DNA of 64,000 nucleotides from Phymatolithon calcareum (GCA_977006965.1 OZ345358.1:186001-250000); one strand, 5' to 3'. Shown: positions 52,320 to 64,000, counted from the first letter of the stretch. The notes: a model not told the origin generated them from the sequence alone. Translations and numbers: made by a program.

Positions 52320-52598
52320 GACCTTTCATGCGCCGTTCAGCTGTACAAGTGGGCGATTGAGGAAGGTGGACACATTGATACAATGATCCATTTTGGGAAT
52401 TTGCTTGAAAAAGGGAATGAGAACGTCCCTGGAGATGCACAGTACGCGGTTGAGCTATACACCCGGGCTATCAAACTGTCGGAAGATGTTAATGCAACGG
52501 TCAAATTGGCCCTACTATTGCGATGTGGTAGGGAGCATGTGCCGACAGACCGGGCTCGAGCGATGCAGTTAATAAGAAAAGCGTATTCCCTTTTGTAG
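52320..52598 (+). pseudogene. 3' continuation of Sel1-beta copy C after an in-frame TGA
   Basis: Encodes two more Sel1 units (LYKWAIEEGGHIDTM, ELYTRAIKLSEDVNA) in the same frame, ending in TAG at 52598. Confidence 0.6.
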
Positions 52599-52687
52599 AT
52601 TCTCCGTCAAATCTAAAACTGCAAGGGTGCTGACAGTCAAATGAGTTTTGTGAAACACGCTGTGATCATCACGGTGGAAAAATGCGG

Positions 52688-53098
52688 TTACTGCTCGGAC
52701 TTCGACATAACAATGCTTGCGTACAGCTCTGTAACGTGCAGCGAGAATCCAATCCTCACTTTGGTCGTCGTCGGAGGACTGATGAACTGCCGTGGACGAC
52801 CCCAGCCCAACTCCTGGCGGTAGTTTTTCTCTCTGTCATGCATACATACGCGTATATGACTTGGAGCACAGCCAGGATGTCTTTGTCGGGCGACAATGGC
52901 AGCGTAAACGAACACACGGACATCAGGATGGGCGTGCTTTGTGCCTGCATCGCCGCAAAACGAAAGGGTGTTGCAGATAGCCACTGTGAAAACGTTCTGC
53001 GCATCGACAACAGCGAAAATATTTCCGAAGGGTGCGGTGGACGCTTTTTCAACGGCGTTCTCGCGCACAGCCACAAACCTCGGGATATCTTCCGGCAC
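52688..53098 (-). CDS. Small unknown gene, beta copy C (5' truncated)
   Basis: 136 codons ending LYASIVMSKSEQ; the first codon shown is not the original start. The N-terminal MKSNTVSFEIEF segment is deleted and replaced by sequence from further upstream. The remainder matches 25878-26342 with about five substitutions. Confidence 0.45.
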   Translation of the reverse strand: MPEDIPRFVAVRENAVEKASTAPFGNIFAVVDAQNVFTVAICNTLSFCGDAGTKHAHPDVRVFVYAAIVARQRHPGCAPSHIRVCMHDREKNYRQELGWGRPRQFISPPTTTKVRIGFSLHVTELYASIVMSKSEQ

Positions 53099-53372
53099 GT
53101 CAGATTCGCCACATTACCGGAGCTCATCCTCTAAACCATGGTGCGCTGCGGCTTCCAGTTTCATGGATAATGCGTCGACGCTGGAAGGGCGACAAGCTGG
53201 AGCACCTGTCGGATCATGGATTAATATCTTCTGGTCGGATCTTGTTCCTCCGTTTGCAATGCTTTAAGCTGAAATTTGAATCATACCTTGAGCTGATCCA
53301 ATTGCCAGATCCTGTCGCGGTAACTTTATGTGGGCTGCAATCCGGAAGGACATCCAATGTCTGCTTAATGCT

Positions 53373-54889
53373 TTATTCACTTCTGGAAATGTGCTCAAGA
53401 TCCCGGGCTGCTCGTTTCTTAATCATCTTATCCCATGAAATACCACTGTAGCCATCCTTTTGCCATCGCAGTGCGAAACACGCGCTTCCGAGTGGGGCCA
53501 AGTGTGTTTCCATCGTGATAAAAAAGAACTCCGCTCATAGTCACTCCGAAAGTATCACCCTTGGCACTTCTTTTGGACACCTCATCGCAAAAGCATTTCA
53601 ATAGAATTTCAGCTTTCGCTACGCTAACTTCGTTCGCAGCACTTCGAATTGCGTTATCAATGAATTTAAACCGTTCCATGACCGTCGCGCGCGATGGGCC
53701 ATTACAATGCTTCCCTGTTTTGCATACCCGCAGATCAAAGGGCAGGAGAGGTACCTGTGAAAACAGAATTGGAGTCACAGCAGTGTCCGCAATTTTTTTC
53801 GCTGTGGCTTTGAGGGCAGGTCCGAAGAGTGACTTTGAACGGTTCTTCCCAAATGATAATCCACGTCGAATTGGATCTTCTCTGCTTTCTCCGGGCTGTA
53901 TAAAAAGCGTGACCGTGTCCTTTCCGTACGCGTGATTCGGAAGACTGCCTTCCCATCGTGCTGCGAGAAAGACAGCGTCAATCTTTTCCTTCGCCACTCG
54001 TTCTTGCGACATCGCGTCAAATTCCCGCCATACGTTGTCCATTGCCGGCTTGACAAGATATATTTTGACAATGCGCAAGATCGGAGGCATGTATAGGTTT
54101 GAAGATCGTTTCATTTCCCAGTTTCCCAACCATCTTTTTAGAAAAATTCTTATGCAATATCGAACCCTTCGCCAGTCTCACCACTTCAGAAGCATTAATA
54201 ACACCGAATTGCAGGCTCGGCCCCCGATGATGCGGCATCTGGAACGCCGTCTCATGAGTGTTTCTGAGAGCGTTTTTAAAAAATTCCAAATTCAAAAAAG
54301 CTAAAACGCCGCATTTAGATTATGTATTGCGACCTGCTCAGCAAACGCATTCCGATTGTGATAAAAAACGTTGCGAACGTCACAGAAAGTACGGATTCCA
54401 CAGCGTACAGCACGGTGGAGGGGAGCCCATAGCATATTTTGTTTCATCACTAAGCGACCAAGTGTGAAGCAGGGGCTTTGGAGCAGCGGCTGTGTCGCAA
54501 TAACCACTGCGAAAGAAGAAGTCCACGATTGAAGCACCCAGCGTTGCAGCAGCTGCAGATTGAGCGGCGTCTCGCATGTCAAGTGGTTGGAGAACGGCAA
54601 GTGATACAACAGTGGAAAGGATCAGAGTGGCAAATAAGCCTAGAGCCAGGCGTGTTATTCGCCGTGTGTAAAACGTGTAGAGTGAAAATTTGTAAAGTTC
54701 CAATGAACGCTTGATGTTTCCGGATATTAGATATCCGGAGAGGACGAAAAATACGTCGGCGCCTATGAAACCGCCGGAGAATGGCCGGATGTCAAAATGG
54801 TACAGCAGCACCCGTAGAAGGGCAAGCCCACGGAGGCTGACCAGATCGGCTCTGTGGCTCTTCTTCTCTGTCAAGGTGGCGGCGGCCAT
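53373..54889 (-). pseudogene. Acyltransferase-3 / SGNH, cassette beta, copy C (internal deletion)
   Basis: ATG at 54889. The N-terminal half is open for 169 codons (GLALLRVLLYHFDIRPF, DVFFVLSGYLIS, and CAA where A1 and B have TAA), so it is the best beta start. The shared 60-bp insertion lies near 54240-54310. A further deletion of about 390 bp joins it to the SGNH linker near 54230. The SGNH C-terminal half is open from 54129 to 53428 but lacks the GDSH block. The homologous stop is at 53373. Confidence 0.75.
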
Positions 54890-55300
54890 GACTACGGGCG
54901 GGGAGGTCGCTTGGGTAGATCGTGGAGCGTCTGGAGGCGAAATGACGTAAGATTACGAAAGCAATCTCTATGCGTGTATGCACTAGTTTAATACAGACTG
55001 ATCACGCTATATTGGGTCTGCGGTGTGTACTTCTATAACAACTATGACTAATGGCCCGGTTGTCAACGGTTAGAGGCTCGAGGGTGCACAGCGTAGTTTC
55101 TGGAATACGTTAGATCCACAGAGGAAGACTTCCCAGAGCTCTGTATACGAGCTGAGAAGCAAACTGGGCTTTTAGTTTGCTTGAAGTCGTGTACCCTATC
55201 ATCATCTATAATGATTTCCTTTCAGGGAAGATTTTGTCTGCCTATATTTTATGCGAGTTGCGATACACATTCAACTGTAATAAGTACAGGCGTAAAAGGG
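54890..55300 (-). promoter_or_regulatory. 5' flank of the beta acyltransferase, copy C
   Basis: Mirror of 22999-23409. Probable promoter; no gene. Confidence 0.4.
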
Positions 55301-56646
55301 TTAACCAAGAGATGCCTTGATTGGTATCACGATTGCATCCACATTCCCACCTTCTTCAATAGCTCGATTGTACATCTCAGATGCACGAACCGCGTCCGCC
55401 GGTACACCATCTGCGCCATTTTGTAGCAACAATCTGAGATTGACCATTGCATCCACATTCTCACCTTCTTCAATAGCTCGATTGTACATCTCAGATGCAC
55501 GAACCGCGTCCGCCGGTACACCATCTGCGCCATTTTGTAGCAACAATCCGAGATTGACCATTGCATCCACATTCCTACCTTCTTCAATAGCTCGATTGTA
55601 CATCTCAGATGCACGAACCGAGTCCGCCGGTACACCATCTGCGCCATTTTGTAGAAAAAATCCGAGATTGACCATTGCATCCACATTCCTACCTTCTTCA
55701 ATATCTCGACTGTACATCTCAGCTGCGCGAACCGCGTCCGCCGGTACACCATCTGCGCCATTTTGTAGCAAAAATCCGAGATTGACCATTGCATCCACAT
55801 TCCCACCTTCTTCAATAGCTCGACTGTACATCTCAGCTGCGCGAACCGCGTCTGCCAGTACACCATCTGCGCCACCTTCTGCTTGTCTATCTTCCTAAAC
55901 GGCTACAACGGTGACATCCAGATCGTACGCCACGCTCGCTTCTCTCTTTTCCTCCTCGATATTTTGTACTTCTTTTGATCAATGTGACTTCTTCGACTTT
56001 TGCTCACTCAGTGCTTGCTCCAGTGCGCTGATTCGCTTTTCATATGCAAGCTTTTGTAGCTCATAGTCTGCCATCATTTCCCTAAGTTGTTTTCCGTTGG
56101 CATTCTTTATCTTTTGTCCCGAGAAGAGATGTCTCCCTTGGTACGTAGCACCAGTGGCTTGTCTTCCGATCATCCGTCAATATTTTTTGCAGTCGGCATT
56201 CCGTTTCCGGCTTTTCTCGTAACAAGGCCTCAACACTCTCTTCCATCTTGTTCACAATTACCCCGAACCGGTCGTTCCTGTCTACCGAAATAGCATCGAG
56301 TACGAGCTTTATGGTGAGTGTGTCGCTTTTTCTCACTCGGCCGTCATCCAAAGCGACAACGAACCGCAATCTTGAGTGCCACTTTTTCGGAGAGTAACTT
56401 GTCCAACTCTTCGCCCGTTTGCTTACTTCTCGTAATATCGAAAAGACCAGGAGTGTCGTACAGCGTCAAGTTCCCAACCTGACATGCTTGGAGAACTTCT
56501 GTTAAACCTTCACACAGGCTGGGCCCGCTTCTAAACTGTGGACTTCCGGCGAGTCCGTTGAGGAGAGTTCTTTTACCAGCGCCCCGGTTTCCGACTAGTG
56601 CAATTGCTGGCCTGTGGGGAAACGAGGTCGAGGTGGCTTCGCTCAT
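55301..56646 (-). pseudogene. GTPase-Sel1 gene, copy C (broken, five Sel1 units)
   Basis: ATG at 56646. The P-loop (GNRGAGKRT) and DTPG are intact. A frameshift follows after VALKIA near 56370, NKME continues in another frame, a deletion joins the LLGTKDK region to NANGKQL, a TGA replaces Arg after KKSH, and a TAG lies before the repeats. The Sel1 part has five near-identical 114-bp units (55301-55871) and is open over 176 codons. Confidence 0.8.
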
Positions 56647-57171
56647 TGTTACTAGGACGTCGATGGAAGATAAAAGTCGATTAGCGTTTCACCAGGCAGG
56701 TGGGAGGACTGATGAGAGACTAGTAGGGGTTGCGGGGAACTTCGTTTCGGCTGCAACGGTTATGCGCTTTGCAAAAAAAAGGTAGACAACGCACAGACGA
56801 CAATATGATAAACTCGCAGATGATTCGCTTTCCACTCTGCTCGATGTACAGTTGGGTCCTACACCGGACCGATTGGGAAATGGTGTTGTCGGCCGGGTGA
56901 CGATAATAAATCATGACCGAAGAAGCCTCCTATGTTACAGTTCACACTTTTCAAAAATTAACAGGAAACAACCCCTACATGACCGTCGAAAACACTATTG
57001 TTGTCATCAGTTTTCCTAAATCTTTCGTTCGGCATCATAGAACCTGTATGATACTGTACAATATTGGACAACACCAGTGCACTGCAGGGAACACGCACTG
57101 GGGAACTGGCACTCAATTCTCAGCTTGACGCACTAGCCCCGAAGAGGATCACCGAAAGCACATTGTCCGTG
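56647..57171. other. Intergenic stretch with the empty MITE site
   Basis: Corresponds to 6597-7524 without the MITE; the single TA is at 56761-56762. No gene. Confidence 0.5.
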
Positions 57172-57441
57172 CTAACTACACGCGTTGAACCGGGCGAAGA
57201 AGCTCAGCGACACACGGAGTGGCCATTCGGCCCCCAGATCTCGGCCACCGCTGGGTTCCTCATGAAATTGCACTTGTGTTGGCCCTTGTTCACTATGGTA
57301 CATTGGATTGTCCAACTTCGTCGTCCATGATAATTGCGATTGAGTGCACGCCGATAAACATTCTGCCATTAGGTCACGATTATTGGATTGGAGACCTCTC
57401 TTGAATCCTTCGCCAGCGTGGCAATGTGAATTGTGCTCCAT
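57172..57441 (-). CDS. Hypothetical 89-aa ORF, copy C
   Basis: ATG at 57441. Same length as 6327-6596, with about six substitutions. No domain. Confidence 0.3.
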   Translation of the reverse strand: MEHNSHCHAGEGFKRGLQSNNRDLMAECLSACTQSQLSWTTKLDNPMYHSEQGPTQVQFHEEPSGGRDLGAEWPLRVSLSFFARFNACS

Positions 57442-57925
57442 ATGATTCGAAGTAAAGCCAAACTATATTTGCGATGTTCCCGAAGTTCGCCGAAGTCAAA
57501 ATTCCTCTTTCGCCTTGCATAGAAGAATTACAGTTGTTGAATGAGTGCTCAACATGGGCCTCTGAAACAATTGCTCATAAGCAAGAAGCTCAGTAGCCCG
57601 CGAGGTTACTGAAAATGGACTTTTTCGCTGTATGCATTTACCCTATAAGGGGCATCTGTAAAAGATTGGCCAGCATTCCAAAAAAATTGGGAACATGGAG
57701 TTTGAAAGCTGGAGCAAACTGTGAGCTCTGACTTCTGAACTTAGTCGCTTGAGCTTACAAACTGTGGTCATCGCTGACTTATATAGGAAAGAAAAATCAG
57801 ACTACGTGGACATGAGAAACACAGTCCACCTATTGCGTGGTAACGCATAATCAACAACTGTAGGCCACGAAACCTAGAGCTGCTGTCACCTGACCAGGAA
57901 ACATGTGTCCAGAGGTCGGAACCAT
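57442..57925. other. Intergenic stretch, copy C
   Basis: Mirror of 5844-6326 with the TATA-like box near 57779-57786. No gene. Confidence 0.45.
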
Positions 57926-58610
57926 ATGATGACTAGCGATTCCCTTCTTGCGCCGTACACTCGCGCCATTGAAGAAGGGAAATGGGTAGATGTGATGTTC
58001 AACCTAGAACACATAGTACAGCTCGGCAACAAGAGCGTACCGGCAGATCCACCTGGTGCGATGGAGCTGTACAAGCGTGTGATTGAGGAGGGAGACGATG
58101 TTACTCTGCATAACCTTAGAGTAATGCTGAGAAGGCGTCCCAGCAGACCCTGCTCGTGCGATGAAGCTGTATTCTAGAGCAATTGCAATGAACGACCTGG
58201 GATGGTTGCTTCAAAACGGCAGAGAGGGCGTCCCTGCAGACCATCCTCGTGTCGTACAGCTCTATACATGGTCCAAGAATGAGGGCACGCAGGCACGTGC
58301 CATGGTCAATCTGGGACACGTGTTGGAGGACGGTAGCGATGGCGTCGCACCAGACCTTTCGCGCGCCGTTCAGCTGTACAAACAAGCGATTGAGGAAGGT
58401 GTACACATAGATGCAAGGATCCACTTGGGGGATTTGCTCGAAAAAGCGAATGAGAATGTCCCTGCAGATGCACAGTACGCTGTTGAGCTATAAACCAGGT
58501 TTATCGAATTGTCTGAAGATTTTAACGCAATGGTCACCTTGGCCGTACTATTGCGGTGTGGTAGGGAGCATGTGCCGCCAGACCGGGCTCGAGCGATGCA
58601 GTTAATATGA
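57926..58610 (+). pseudogene. Sel1-repeat gene, cassette alpha, copy C (broken)
   Basis: ATG at 57926. Shares the frameshift and the TAA with copies A and B and has an additional in-frame 21-bp deletion (SRAIAMNDLGW). Confidence 0.75.
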
Positions 58611-58686
58611 AGAGGGTATTCCTATCTGTAGATTCTCCGTCGAATCTAGAACTGCAAGGGTGTTGACAGTCAATGAGTTTTGTGAA

Positions 58687-59121
58687 ACATGTTGCCATCA
58701 TCACAGTGCAAAAATGCGGGTACTGCTCGGACTTCAACAAACATTGCTTGAGCACAGCTCTGTAACGTGCAGCGGGAATCCAATCTGCACTTTGACCGCC
58801 GACCGAGGACCGATAAACTGCCGTGGACGACCCCCGGCCCAACTCCTGGCGGTAGCTTTTCTCCATGTCCTGCATACATACGCGTAGCTGACCTGGAGCA
58901 CAGCCAGGATGTTCCTTGCCGGTCGACAATGGCAGCGTACACGAACGCACGGACATCAGGACGGGCGTCCTTTGTGCCTGGCATCGCCGCAAAACAACAG
59001 GATGTTGCAGAAAGCCACGGTGAAAACGTTATGCGCATCGACAACAGCGAAAATATTTCCGAAAGGTGCGGCGGACGCTTTTTCAACGGCATTCTCGCGC
59101 ATAGCCACAAACCCCGGGATA
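58687..59121 (-). pseudogene. Small unknown gene, alpha copy C (broken)
   Basis: Same frame disruptions as 4627-5061, with a few substitutions. Confidence 0.55.
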
Positions 59122-59679
59122 CAGACGGAGCGAGCATGGTCTTGGTGATGACGAAATTAAATGTGACGTGAATAATTTACAATGGTCACGACGGCAACAG
59201 GGTCGGACGAGGGCGCCAAAGGCGAAGAGCATTGCATTCGAACGTGCGCTCATCTTTCTGACGATGTAAATCTTGTAATTAATATCGAGGGCGAACAGAC
59301 ATGTGAGGCACGCGGATAATAATGCACTCACCGCGCATCGAGTGCAACGGGCTGTGTTTCGCCATTCGGACAAGATGATCTCGAGGCATACAGAAAGACA
59401 CGAAACCCAGAGGCCATAGCGTCATTTCACCACAGCACCGGGAGCTCATCGTCTACACCATGCTGCGCTGCGGCATCCAGTGGCATGGTTAATGCGTCGG
59501 TTGCAGAAGGGCGACTAGCTGGAGCATCGGCTTGATCTTGTTCCTCCGTTTGCATTGCTACAAACTGGAGTCTTAATCATACCTTGAGCTGATCCAATTG
59601 CCAAATCCAGAATCTTGTTGCGGTAACTTTGCGCGGACTGCTATCCGGAAGGGCATCCAACGTCTGCCTATCGCTTTAT
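59122..59679. other. Intergenic stretch, copy C
   Basis: Inverted relative of 4069-4626. No gene. Confidence 0.5.
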
Positions 59680-61822
59680 TCATTTTCCAGAAATGCGCTT
59701 AAGATCGATAACCGCTCGTTTCTTAATCATTTTATTCCAGGAAATACAACTGTATCCATCCTTTTGCCATCGCAGTGCGAAATACGCGCTTCCAAGTGCT
59801 GACAAGTGGTTTTCATCGTGATAAAGAAGAGCTCCGCCCATAGTGACTCGGGAAGTATCACCCTTGGCACTTCCTTTGGCCGCCTCATCGCAAAATTATT
59901 TCGACAGAATCACAGCTTTCGCTACGCCAACACCGTTTGCAGCACTACGAATTACGTCATCAATGAATTTAAACCGTTCCATGACCGTCGCGCGCGATGG
60001 GCCATTACAATGCTTCCCTGTTTTGCATACCCGCAGATCGAACGGCAGGAGAGGCACCTGTGAAAACAGAATTGGAGTCACACCAGTGTTCGCAATCATT
60101 TTCGCAGTGGCTTTGAGGGCAGGTCCGAAGATCGATTTTGAATGATTCTTCCCAAATGATAATCCACGTCGAATTGAATCTTCCCTGCTTTCTCCGGGCT
60201 GTATAAAAAGCGTGACCGTGTCCTTTCCGTACGCGTGATTTGGAAGACTGCCTTCCCAGCGTGCTGCGAGAATGACAGCGTCAAACTCTTCCTTGGCCAC
60301 TCGTTCTCGCCACATCGCGTTAAATTCCCGACATACCTTGTCCATTGCCGGCTTGAGAAGAATGCCCAAGATCGGAGGGCATGTATACCGACTCCAGATG
60401 TGAACATTAGCCCCCAAAGTCTCGACCAGATGTACGGCCAATGGTTGCAAACTGCTTGCATGACTGTCACCGATAATGGCCACCCGCAGAGCAGGTCTAT
60501 TAACAGGTTTGAAGATCATTTCATTCCCCAGTTTCCCAACCTTCTTTTTCGAAAAATTCTTAGGCGATATCGAACGTTTCGCCAGTCCCACCACTTCAGA
60601 AGCATTAATACCACCGAATTGCAGGCTCGCCCCCCGGAATGATGTCAGGTCATCCATGACGTTGTTGAGCGCATGCTTTGCCTTTTCGTTAAATGTAAAC
60701 GCCAGCAAGAGGAACGCTGCAACAAGAGCGGTGACGAGGGCGAAGAACTTGAGAAAGAACATGCGTGCATTTCCGAATTCGCGACGCGCCATTAACGGCC
60801 GTTCGATGATAAAATGAAGCGCGAAGCCACCCACAAGTGACGCGAGAAAACCTACCGAGCGTTCAACAGGCGTGAGGGGGGTCCATAAGCGTATTGATCT
60901 AATGTGAATGAGCAAAGGCCAGTGCACGAGGTAAACGCTATACGAAATGTTTCCCAGGAAGCCTAGTAGATCCCTGACAGGAAGAATCTCGCCATCTTTG
61001 AGCCAGGTGTACTGATCAGTGCCGCGGTTTACAGACACGGAACTATGGCGCGAACGCCAGGGAACACATCCCTCGGATGGAAGGTGGCGGCAGCGGTCAA
61101 GAGTGCCGTGAGCCCTATAAGAGACAGTACATCGGCTAGACGGGTGGAAAAAATCAGCGATTTCGGAAGCGTATGTATGGCCACGACGGTACCGATGAGA
61201 AATTCCCAAGCGCGATGATGCGGCAGGTAGAACGCCGCATTTGGATTATGTATTACCACCTGCTCAGCAAACGCCATACCGATTGCGGTAAAAATCGCTG
61301 CGAACGTCGCAGGAAGCACGGGATCCACGGCGTACAGCACGGAGTGGAGGGGAGCCCATAGCATATAGAATTGTGTTTCAACACCAAGCGACCAAGTGTG
61401 TAGCAGCGGCTTTCGAGCAGCGGCTGTATCGAAATAACAACTGCGAAAGAAGAAGTTCACGTTGGAAGCACCCAAAGTTGCAGCAGCTGCAGATTGAGCG
61501 GCGTCGCGTACGTCCAGTGTTGGGAGAACGGCAAGTGATACAACATTGGAATGATCAGAGTGACGAACAAGGATGGAGCTAGGCGCGTTATTCGCCGTGT
61601 GTAAAATGTGGAGAGTGAAAATTTGGAGAGTTCTAATGAACGCTTGATGTTGCCGGATATTAGATATTCGGAGAGGACGAAAAATACGTCGACGCCTATG
61701 AAACCGCCGGAGAATGGCCGGATGTCAAAATAGTAGAGCAGGACCAGTAGAAGGGCAAGCCCACGGAGGCCGCCCAGATCAGCTCTGCGGCTCTTCTTCT
61801 CCGTCAAGTTGGTGAGTACCAT
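59680..61822 (-). pseudogene. Acyltransferase-3 / SGNH, cassette alpha, copy C
   Basis: ATG at 61822 (MVLTNLTEKKSRRADLGG). Fewer breaks than A or B: it keeps the base near 61246 that both left copies lost, so HTWSLGVETQFYMLW through HRAWEFLIGTVVAIHTLPKS is one frame (61029-61475). One frame change lies near 61460, and a TAA follows VPCL. GFLGNISYSVYLVHWPLL and the SGNH domain with IIGDSHASSLQ are then open to 59896, where a TAC-to-TAA change removes the last 70 residues. The linker has lost a few codons near 60360. Confidence 0.8.
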
Positions 61823-62267
61823 GACTACGGGCGTAGAGGACGATTGGATAGATCGTGGAGAGTGTGAAAGTGAATGAACGTAAGATTTCGAAAGCATTCT
61901 CTATACTTGTATGTGCTGGTTTAATACAGACTGATCACGCTAAATTGGGTCCGAGGTGCGTACTTCTGCAACAACTATGACTAATGGCCCGGCTGACGTT
62001 GGTTAGAGACTCGAGGGTGAACAGCGTATTTTCTGGAACAAGTTAGATCTACAGGGGTTGACTTCCCAGAGCTCTGTATAAGATCTGAGAGTACTCTAGA
62101 GAAGCAAATTGGTATTTTAGTTGCTTGAAGTCGTGTAACCTATCAGTATCTGTAATGATTTCCCTTGATGGCCGATTGTGTCCGCAGATTTTTTATGTGA
62201 GTTGCGAGACTCATACACCTGCAATAAGTACAGTATTGCGTAAAAGGGGTAAGCAAGATAATCCTTG
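61823..62267 (-). promoter_or_regulatory. 5' flank of the alpha acyltransferase, copy C
   Basis: Inverted counterpart of 1469-1914. No gene. Confidence 0.4.
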
Positions 62268-62520
62268 ATTGGTATCACGCAATCGTCAAAGAACGAGACC
62301 TCCACTTTCCTCCTGAACACGTTTGAGGCTACCATTCACAGTCCGGCATACTTCTAGGCTTACTTGATAGCGGAGAAATGTAAAACATTAGCACTGCTGA
62401 TATATTCTAAAATCAACATAAATACTCCCTAGAGTAAGCCATCAATAAGGTCCTAGCCTGAGAAAGGTTAACATTATTTTCCCCCATGGGAAAATAACAT
62501 TAACACGATTGCAATCGTCG
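62268..62520 (+). repeat. Terminal repeat of the right-edge recombinase element
   Basis: Nearly identical to 1-252 (one extra base) and inverted relative to 1217-1468. Here it is followed by about 290 bp of leader and a longer recombinase gene, so it marks the 5' end of the element. The other end is outside the window. Confidence 0.8.
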
Positions 62521-62812
62521 CAAGAACCATCTAATATATTGTATTACTGAGTGTATTGCATGGATATCCTGTATGATGTGCACAGTAGAGGGCATTTGGG
62601 GCGATCTAATAGTTCATGTCGTTGCGCTGTTAAGGAGGCTAGCCATCGCAGCAGCACCGCTTTCTGTCCGTGCCGTTCCCGTCGTTGCCCGTCGCCCGGT
62701 TAGCCTTCCGTTTGCTCCGCTTGTCTCTTGTGTCCCGCTGCCGAAATCGCCCACTGTTGCTGCTTCTAAACAAGAATCTCTCCAAATCCTTTCTGTCGAG
62801 CGTACAGATGCC
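62521..62812 (+). promoter_or_regulatory. Leader of the right-edge recombinase gene
   Basis: Matches 925-1216 on the opposite strand. A TAATATATTG motif at about 62533 is the best TATA-like candidate. The GC-rich part before the ATG is shared with 11540-11699. Confidence 0.35.
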
Positions 62813-64000
62813 ATGAAAAGTTGAAAAAGAAGATAGGTCGAGTCCTCAGCGAATCACACGACTCCCGCAGCCAGGATGATAACGGCTCACAGATGGGCAC
62901 TCTTCTTCCGTGTTGGATCAGAGATGAATCTAATGTTGATGCTCTCCACAGCCCTTCTGCCAGCACTTCTGATTCTCAAATTTCCCGCAAAGTGAGTCAG
63001 GAGGGGAGCAGAGAAGAAAGCCAGCTTTCTCTCGCACAGCGAATTATTAAGCGACAAAAAACACTCTTGTCTCAGCGAGCTGCTTCTCGTGATCCCATCC
63101 AAGCACAGAGAAAAGACTTACAGCGTACAGCGCCTCCGAAAACTGCTCGGACAATATGGACGGCTTATATTGACTCTCTGGACTACGACTTTTTCACATC
63201 CAAGGAAGCAATGTGCGACGATACATCTCCAGTCGGTAAAGGCAGGACAGCATGTCAAGAACAACGTGCCATTCGGGTCAATTGCGAAGACATTGCCACA
63301 TTGTTCGAGATTGGATGGTCGGAAAAGGAGTTTCTTGGTCACTCAACGTCCACGTTCTCTCAGTTCCGGATTTGTGTCGGTCAACTTTGCCGTGTCTCAG
63401 TAGCTCTCGGATACAGTCAGTCTGAAGACTTGTGGAGACGCGGCGCAGTTTTTCAAGCTTTTACCGATATCGATGTACCAAGGATTCTTCTCAACTACTT
63501 TCAAATTAATTCTGCTTTTAGAACGGTATCGGGCAAAGCCAGTCATATGCTTACATTGGCAAGATTCTGTAATGTCTTCTTTGTGAGCGAGAAGGGCGCT
63601 CAGTGCATCGAAGTTGGCAAGCTGGCTGCGATTTCACAGTACTTACGCTCCGTTTGCAATGAAAACAAGAAGGCGGCGCGTCAACAATCGAAGCGTCGAA
63701 AACTTGCAGCTGAGCGCACACTGACAGGAAAGTATATGAACGGAATGGATTTTGCCCAGTTCCGGAAGCAAGCAATGCAAGCATGTGAGGGTGTCATGAT
63801 TTCAGGAAGGGGCGCGATTGCGAATGGCGAAAAAAGCATCCTCGAAAAGCCTGTGATTTTGGAGAAGTGGTGTATTAACTTTCTTTGCCTTTTAATGTTT
63901 TTAGGTTGCGGGCAACGGCCTCAAGTGCATTCTTTACTTCAGCGCCCACAAGAAATTGATCTCGATGAGCTAAGAAGACAGTGTGGAGTTGTTAAATGCT
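62813..64000 (+). pseudogene. Tyrosine recombinase, right-edge copy (1-bp deletion, runs off the window)
   Basis: ATG at 62813, but one base is missing in codon 4, giving MKS then TGA. From there on the original frame is open to the window edge, including the Ser-rich N-terminus, SLDYDFFTSKEAMCDD and the first catalytic Arg motif (GCGQRPQV). An internal ATG at 63211 corresponds to the start of the inner-arm 434-aa protein, so a shortened enzyme remains possible. Divergent residues include TACQEQRAIRVNCE. Confidence 0.7.

Larger units (their letters stand above)
39845..61766 (-). repeat. Right arm of the giant palindrome
   Basis: Inverted partner of 17971-39449. Beyond 61766 the similarity continues, but now to 1971-1 of the left end, because the 16-kb tandem duplication interrupts the left arm. 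Confidence 0.9.

Overview
The window reads as eukaryotic nuclear DNA, not bacterial. It has C2H2 zinc-finger genes, a TA-flanked MITE, a SINE-like insertion, TATA-type motifs, wide gene-poor stretches and many frameshifted family members. Sel1 repeats, an AIG1-like GTPase and an OafA-type acyltransferase fused to an SGNH domain suggest a protist or an alga. I cannot place the organism; a red alga is only a guess.

The whole window is one very large imperfect palindrome. Its centre is at 39647: for most of the central 20 kb, left and right coordinates sum to 79294. A 395-bp single-copy spacer (39450-39844) separates the arms. The left arm also carries a 16-kb tandem duplication (copy A 1972-17970, copy B 17971-29526). 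The right arm carries one inverted copy (copy C, about 49.8-61.9 kb). Removing the duplication leaves arms of about 23-24 kb, both running off the window.

Each outer copy is built from one recurring cassette: GTPase-Sel1 gene (+), acyltransferase-3/SGNH gene (+), a small unknown gene (+) and a convergent Sel1 gene (-). It is present in two diverged versions, alpha and beta, followed by a five-finger C2H2 gene. Most copies are decaying. The best preserved members are the GTPase-Sel1 gene of A (7525-8553), the SGNH half of A-alpha, the small gene of B-beta (25878-26342), the first part of the Sel1-beta gene of C (51507-52319) and the zinc-finger genes of A and B.

The inner arms (29.5-39.4 kb and its mirror) hold different genes: a 192-aa unknown, a 133-aa unknown, a Tyr/Gly/Ser-rich protein followed by a basic ORF, a four-finger C2H2 protein and a tyrosine recombinase (YR). 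About 0.3 kb upstream of the recombinase lies an array of about 290-bp repeats. The two inner recombinases point away from the centre.

Relatives of the recombinase also occur at the left edge (a fold-back deletion derivative, 1-1468), at 9836-11539 (longest intact ORF) and at the right edge (62813 to beyond the window, after the same 253-bp terminal repeat). The recombinase, its deletion derivatives and the palindrome suggest a large cargo-carrying YR mobile element that has been duplicated, inverted and partly degraded. That interpretation is inference; the repeats, breakpoints and broken frames are visible directly.
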